DNA of 64,000 nt, taken from NCBI GenBank assembly GCA_903828515.1, contig CAIKMD010000006.1:930001-994000 (forward strand). Direction: 5' to 3'. The position numbers and the translations under genes were made by a program. This DNA comes from an uncultured Rhodospirillales bacterium (GTDB lineage Bacteria; Pseudomonadota; Alphaproteobacteria; ATCC43930; CGMCC-115725). Of the stretch, positions 60,172 through 64,000 are shown piece after piece. Positions within the stretch are counted from its first letter, which is position 1; every line of letters begins with the position of its first letter. The notes below the pieces were generated by a model that worked only from the letters and a program-made list of their open reading frames with translations, was not told the origin of the DNA and did no database searches.

Positions 60172-62313
60172 GTGAGATACCAAACCCTGTCGGCGCTCGG
60201 GCTGCTGGTTTCGCTCGCCGCACTCCCCGCCATCGCCCGGCCGACGCAGCAGACCCCGCCGCCGAAACTCAATCCGCAGACGATCAGCGGCACGGTCACC
60301 GGCCCGCACGGGCCCGAGGCCGGGGTGTGGGTGATCGCCGAGACCACCGAATTGCCGACCAAATTCGCCAAGATCGTCGTCACCGACGACAAGGGCCGCT
60401 ACGTCCTGCCCGAATTGCCGATGGCCGATTACAGCGTGTGGGTGCGCGGCTATGGGCTGGTCGATTCGCCGAAAATGCGCGGCGTGCCCGGCAAGCGGCT
60501 CGATCTCGGCGCGGTGCCGGCGCCCAACCCGGCGATCGCCGCGCAATATTATCCGGCGATCTATTGGTATTCGATGGTGAAGATCCCCGATGCGAGCCAG
60601 TTCGGCGGCAAAAGCTCGATCCCGCCGAAGGTGACGCAGCAGGACTATCTCACCACGATCAAGAATCGCGGCTGCGTCGGCTGTCATCAGCTGGGTCAGT
60701 TGGGCACGCGCACGATTCCCGCCGCGTTCAGCGATCTCGATTCCGAGGGCGCGTGGTTCCGCCGCATCACCTCCGGGCAAGCGGGACGGCTGATGGTCGA
60801 GCCGGCAGGCCAGATGGGCGGCGTGCCGCTGCACTATTTCGCCGAGTGGACCGACCGCATCGCCAAGGGCGAGCTGCCGCACGACAAGCCGCAACGCCCG
60901 CAAGGGCTCGAGCGCAACGTCGTCATCACCGAATGGGCATGGGGCACGCCCAGCACCTATCTCCACGACCTGATCTCGACCGACAAGCGCGACCCGACGG
61001 TCAATGCCTATGGGCCGCTCTTCGGTTCGACCGAATATGCGACCGACGATCTGCCGATCCTCGATCCGAAAACCAACACGGTCTCGGTGTTTCATGCGCC
61101 GGTGCGCGATCCCGGCACGCCCGAATCCATGGGCCCGACCCAGGCGGCCGATCCGACCCCGATGGCGCCTTCGGCCTATTGGGGCAACCAGAAGATCTGG
61201 GATGCGCACGTCAACAATCACAACTCGATGTTCGACAGCAAGGGGCGGCTGTGGCTGACCGCGGCGTTCCGCGCCGCGCCCAATCCCGATTTCTGCAAGG
61301 CGGGCTCCGATCTCCCATCGGCGAAGATCTTTCCGCTGAACACGAACACGCGCGAGCTCACGATGCTCGACCCGAAGACGATGAAATACACCTTCGTCGA
61401 CACCTGCTTCACCAGCCAGCATCTGCAATTCGGCTTCGACAAGAACGACACCCTCTGGGCGAGCGGCGGCGGGCCGGTGCTGGGCTGGCTCGACACCAAG
61501 AAATTCGACGAGACGGGCGACGCGGCCGCCTCGCAGGGCTGGACGCCCTTCGTGCTCGACACCAACGCGGATGGCAAGCGCAGCGCCTATGTCGAACCGA
61601 ACCAGCCGGTCGATCCGGCGAAGGACAAGCGCATCGGCGGCGGCACCTACGCGATCATGCCCAACCCGGCCGACGGCTCGATCTGGGGCTCGGTCGGCGT
61701 GTTCGGCGGCGCCGGCGGCATCGTGCGCGTGGTGCCCGGCAACGATCCGCCGGCCACCGCGATCTCGGAGCAGTTCAACGTGCCGCTACCGGGCTTCGGC
61801 CCGCGCGGCGCCGACATCGACAGCAAGGGCGTCGTCTATGTCTCGCTCGGCAGCGGCCATCTCGGCCGCTTCGATCGCAACGCCTGCAAGGGACCGCTCA
61901 ACGGCCCCGAGGCGACCGGCACCCAATGCCGCGAAGGCTGGTCGTTCTTCCAGTATCCCGGCCCCGGCTTTGCCGGCATCGGCCCGAACAGCGCCGAGGC
62001 GAGCTATTACACCTGGGTCGATCAGCACAACACGCTGGGCCTCGGCAACGACGTGCCGGTCTCGACCGGCAACGAGAACGACGCGCTCCTCGCGCTGGTC
62101 AACGGCAAATGGGTCACGATGCGCGTGCCCTATCCGATGAGTTTCTACACCAAGGGCCTCGACGGGCGGATTGATGATCCGAAGGCGGGGTGGAAAGGCC
62201 GCGGCATCTGGACGACCAGCGGCGACCGCACGCCGTGGCTGCACGAAGGCGGCAAGGGGAACACGCCGCTGGTGTTCCACTTCCAGATGAGGCCGAACCC
62301 GTTGGCGGAGTGA
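60172..62313 (+). CDS. exported cytochrome c / beta-propeller protein with carboxypeptidase-regulatory domain
   Basis: This 713-aa protein has a signal peptide (LSALGLLVSLAALPAIARPTQ). Residues ~37-110 form a carboxypeptidase regulatory-like (transthyretin-type) domain, seen as ISGTVTGPHGPEAGVWVIAET and GRYVLPELPMADYSVWVRGYG. A CVGCH heme c site is at residues 168-172, with Met downstream as a possible sixth ligand. The long C-terminal part has repeated sheet motifs such as GRLWLTAAF, NDTLWASGGG, DGSIWGSVGV and GVVYVSLGSGHLGRF, typical of Vgb-type propellers. It starts at GTG 60172. A periplasmic redox role is likely; the substrate is not known. It is the last gene before the AT-rich segment. 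Confidence 0.8.
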   Translation: MRYQTLSALGLLVSLAALPAIARPTQQTPPPKLNPQTISGTVTGPHGPEAGVWVIAETTELPTKFAKIVVTDDKGRYVLPELPMADYSVWVRGYGLVDSPKMRGVPGKRLDLGAVPAPNPAIAAQYYPAIYWYSMVKIPDASQFGGKSSIPPKVTQQDYLTTIKNRGCVGCHQLGQLGTRTIPAAFSDLDSEGAWFRRITSGQAGRLMVEPAGQMGGVPLHYFAEWTDRIAKGELPHDKPQRPQGLERNVVITEWAWGTPSTYLHDLISTDKRDPTVNAYGPLFGSTEYATDDLPILDPKTNTVSVFHAPVRDPGTPESMGPTQAADPTPMAPSAYWGNQKIWDAHVNNHNSMFDSKGRLWLTAAFRAAPNPDFCKAGSDLPSAKIFPLNTNTRELTMLDPKTMKYTFVDTCFTSQHLQFGFDKNDTLWASGGGPVLGWLDTKKFDETGDAAASQGWTPFVLDTNADGKRSAYVEPNQPVDPAKDKRIGGGTYAIMPNPADGSIWGSVGVFGGAGGIVRVVPGNDPPATAISEQFNVPLPGFGPRGADIDSKGVVYVSLGSGHLGRFDRNACKGPLNGPEATGTQCREGWSFFQYPGPGFAGIGPNSAEASYYTWVDQHNTLGLGNDVPVSTGNENDALLALVNGKWVTMRVPYPMSFYTKGLDGRIDDPKAGWKGRGIWTTSGDRTPWLHEGGKGNTPLVFHFQMRPNPLAE

Positions 62314-62337
62314 GGGATGAAACTGCGCTGGCGCGAA

Positions 62338-63198
62338 CTAGCTACCGCCACTCTTCAGACCAAAGAAAAACAGCAGACCAGCTAAAGCAACGGCACCGAA
62401 AAGGGTGACCAAAGCTTTCACGCCTTCCGTCTGCAATAAGTTTATCGTGCTTTCCAAAAAGGTAGGCTTAAGGCCAGTAGATAGAAATAGGTTGTAACGA
62501 AGTTTCGCGAGGACACTGGTTGTGCTGGTTGGATCGCTTAAGTTGCCGACCCATTTCTTGTTTAGAATATACCGGACTGTAGTAGCTAAAGTTGGGCGAC
62601 TCGAAGCAGCAAGTGCTTGTTCGCACGAGTGGCAGATAAAGCCACTTAGAACCTTCAATCGAGTGTCCTCAAGGTATGCGGTAAAATCGCATATGCAGCC
62701 TCTAGTGCCCAAATGCACCGAACCACGAAGTGCAGGGCATACACCTGCAATTGATTCTCTGACTATTAGCGTCTGAATAAACTCGAAAAGTGACGGCGGT
62801 GCCATTGAGCGTTGCCAATTTCCGAGGGCGATCACGGATACATGGTTCTCGCGCATATTGTAGAAATTATCGGAGAAGCACGCCTCAGAAACGATAATCC
62901 ATTGATCGGGCCTCGGGTGAGGGAGGTTGTAGCCGTCCTCAAGCTTCTCAAGCCACTTTGGAAAATCTACCAAGAAATTGGGGACATATGATCGAACAGC
63001 TTCCCGATCAACGTCTTCTATTTTTTGAAGCTCTTCAAATAGTTCTCCATGATCGGGAGTTGGCAGAAATTCGTACTCGAATTGATCTTGCAACGCGTTC
63101 ATCGAAAGAATAAAAAATTTTAGTGCAGGGATATCCAGTTCTTCATTCGCTAAAACGATCCCAACGCGATGAGGTGTTGTTTTTTTGATATTCTCCAT
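62338..63198 (-). CDS. cysteine-rich protein with C-terminal membrane anchor, AT-rich island
   Basis: This 286-aa protein is unlike its neighbours to the left in base and codon use (frequent A/T-ending codons). The first ~150 residues are soluble and acidic. Next comes a Cys/His cluster: a C in AGVCPALR, H in GSVHLGTRGCICDF (C-x-C), and C-x2-C in GFICHSCEQAL. It could bind zinc. The end has one hydrophobic helix (VTLFGAVALAGLLFFFGL), a tail anchor. I do not recognise the family. ATG 63198. It lies 74 bases behind a three-helix membrane protein gene on the same strand and is probably in one operon with it. Confidence 0.75.
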   Translation of the reverse strand: MENIKKTTPHRVGIVLANEELDIPALKFFILSMNALQDQFEYEFLPTPDHGELFEELQKIEDVDREAVRSYVPNFLVDFPKWLEKLEDGYNLPHPRPDQWIIVSEACFSDNFYNMRENHVSVIALGNWQRSMAPPSLFEFIQTLIVRESIAGVCPALRGSVHLGTRGCICDFTAYLEDTRLKVLSGFICHSCEQALAASSRPTLATTVRYILNKKWVGNLSDPTSTTSVLAKLRYNLFLSTGLKPTFLESTINLLQTEGVKALVTLFGAVALAGLLFFFGLKSGGS

Positions 63199-63272
63199 TT
63201 TTGATCCAATCTTTATTTACGTTTCGGTCGTCGGAACGCCGAAGTGAGCTGGCAATGTTATTGCTTTTGGAA

Positions 63273-63746
63273 CTAGGTTTTGCCGATTGGTGGGCAGACA
63301 AGTTTTATGATCTCAGTTAGTTCTGGCGGGCGTAGAAATTTATCGAGTTCAAGTTTGTTCGCGTTGCATATAATTGTTTGTGAGCTTTTTATTTCGGCGA
63401 GTGCGACGAAGCACACGACTAATAGAGAAGTTACGATAACTAGGCCGCCGACGGATTTAGTGGCTATACGAACCTGAAATAGGCCCGGTCCTTTGGCGGC
63501 AACTCCAAATGGCTCTGTGACGTTTTCAAAAACCAACACTAGCCCTACATAAAGCCCCACACACGAGAGAAGAACGGCTATCGATCGCGAATTAATTTTG
63601 GAGGCAATTGTTATCGCTTCATCCTTTCCGAATACGATAAGGCCGGCGCCAAATAGTATTGCGAGAAGTAGAAAGGCGATAATGAGTGGCCTCAAATAAT
63701 GTAAAAAAATTTTGACGCGAAGATGTGTGTCTTTATCGGTGAACAT
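63273..63746 (-). CDS. membrane protein with three helices, AT-rich island
   Basis: This 157-aa protein has helices LIIAFLLLAILFGAGLIVFG, SIAVLLSCVGLYVGLVLVF and GGLVIVTSLLVVCFVALA. The C-terminal ~40 residues are soluble, with three cysteines (IICNAN, LVCPPIG). No family was recognised. ATG 63746. The base composition is as AT-rich as the neighbouring genes of the island. It lies between a partial gene upstream (26 bases) and the Cys-rich tail-anchored protein downstream, all leftward, so a three-gene operon is likely. A membrane-associated complex can be imagined, but nothing proves it. Confidence 0.72.
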   Translation of the reverse strand: MFTDKDTHLRVKIFLHYLRPLIIAFLLLAILFGAGLIVFGKDEAITIASKINSRSIAVLLSCVGLYVGLVLVFENVTEPFGVAAKGPGLFQVRIATKSVGGLVIVTSLLVVCFVALAEIKSSQTIICNANKLELDKFLRPPELTEIIKLVCPPIGKT

Positions 63747-63772
63747 TTAATTCTCCAATGTACTTTTGAAAT

Positions 63773-64000
63773 TCAGTTCAGTGAGGTGCCTAGGCCTCTT
63801 TGCAGTCTTGGTGGTGTTCCATAAATTTCTCTCCGTAATACAATTGAGGCTAATGTCACCGCAGATCGGATGTCAATCGGTGCGGACATTTGGATTTCTA
63901 GCCATGTACTAGTTGGAAAATCCAATCTCAGTCTCAACCGCCCGACATTGTTTTTTTCGTTGCGGTAAGCTTGACCGATCTCAACGACAAAGAAGCTGCG
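63773..64000 (-). CDS. 3-prime end of an unknown gene (cut by window end), AT-rich island
   Basis: An open leftward frame runs from the window edge to TGA at 63773-63775, 75 codons without a stop. The other two leftward frames are broken several times. It reads SFFVVEIGQAYRNEKNNVG, then RLRLRLDFPTSTWLEIQMS, then a helix-like IRSAVTLASIVLRREIYG. This alternation of strands is protein-like. It is too short to assign a family. It ends 26 bases before the three-helix membrane protein start, which suggests one operon. The start lies outside the window. Confidence 0.55.
   Translation of the reverse strand, partial: RSFFVVEIGQAYRNEKNNVGRLRLRLDFPTSTWLEIQMSAPIDIRSAVTLASIVLRREIYGTPPRLQRGLGTSLN

Noticed and set aside
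60090-62174. A 694-codon frame overlapping the cytochrome/propeller gene
   Set aside because: Shifted-frame shadow of the gene at 60172; lacks a signal peptide and any motif.

Overview
The window is a GC-rich stretch of an alphaproteobacterial chromosome. The order ilvB-ilvN-ilvC-leuA-mreB-mreC-mreD-mrdA-rodA at the left end, the OmpA-like and DUF1289 proteins and the many substrate-binding proteins fit a soil or water member of the Rhodospirillales/Rhizobiales type. The genus cannot be fixed from the sequence alone.

Layout. (1) 1-4048: branched-chain amino acid synthesis: end of ilvB, then ilvN, ilvC and, after a 436-base leader region with hairpins and a possible leader peptide, leuA. (2) 4120-9637: the rod-shape operon mreBCD-mrdA-rodA. 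(3) tRNA-Lys(CTT) at 9705-9780. (4) 9844-15524: a cell-surface polysaccharide islet of lower GC content: an acyltransferase with recent internal tandem duplications, and a very large YfhO-like membrane protein on the other strand. It ends beside a 5-prime-truncated Rieske gene. (5) 16644-40100: a long accessory catabolic region. It holds an orphan molybdopterin hydroxylase subunit, a bicupin, a GMC oxidoreductase, a 2-oxoglutarate/Fe(II)-type oxygenase, a LigJ-like hydratase, a MetE-core-like protein, a LysR regulator, a LigB-type extradiol dioxygenase, hydantoinase A and B, a 4,5-dihydroxyphthalate decarboxylase-like protein, a Rieske oxygenase alpha subunit, and six substrate-binding-type proteins with no membrane components beside them. 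(6) 40158-43287: DUF1289 protein, TPR/GT41 glycosyltransferase, small membrane protein and an XRE regulator preceded by two palindromes. (7) 43349-45886: one complete ABC importer of the NitT/TauT type. (8) 46176-52631: a divergent pair of multidomain cyclic-di-GMP proteins; a perfect FNR/FixK-type box lies between them. (9) 52934-58694: more orphan binding proteins, a TauD-family dioxygenase, a MaoC dehydratase plus a decayed copy of its 3-prime end, and an exported isochorismatase-fold protein. (10) 58769-62313: an OmpA-family barrel protein and an exported cytochrome c/beta-propeller protein. (11) 62338-64000: an abrupt shift to AT-rich sequence with three leftward genes, one cut by the window edge, of unknown function. 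This is the most likely place for an undescribed mobile or defence-type module.

How the parts work together. Regions 1-3 are core housekeeping. Region 5 reads as an aromatic or heterocyclic degradation cluster: ring hydroxylation or demethylation (Rieske), ring opening (LigB type), hydration of the cleavage product (LigJ type), with uptake or sensing by binding proteins and control by the LysR protein. A textbook LysR T-N11-A palindrome lies between the LysR gene and the dioxygenase gene. The exact substrate cannot be told from sequence. About 150-170 base palindromic intergenic repeats occur three times between 46.0 and 55.0 kb. No CRISPR array, transposase, integrase or rRNA gene was seen.
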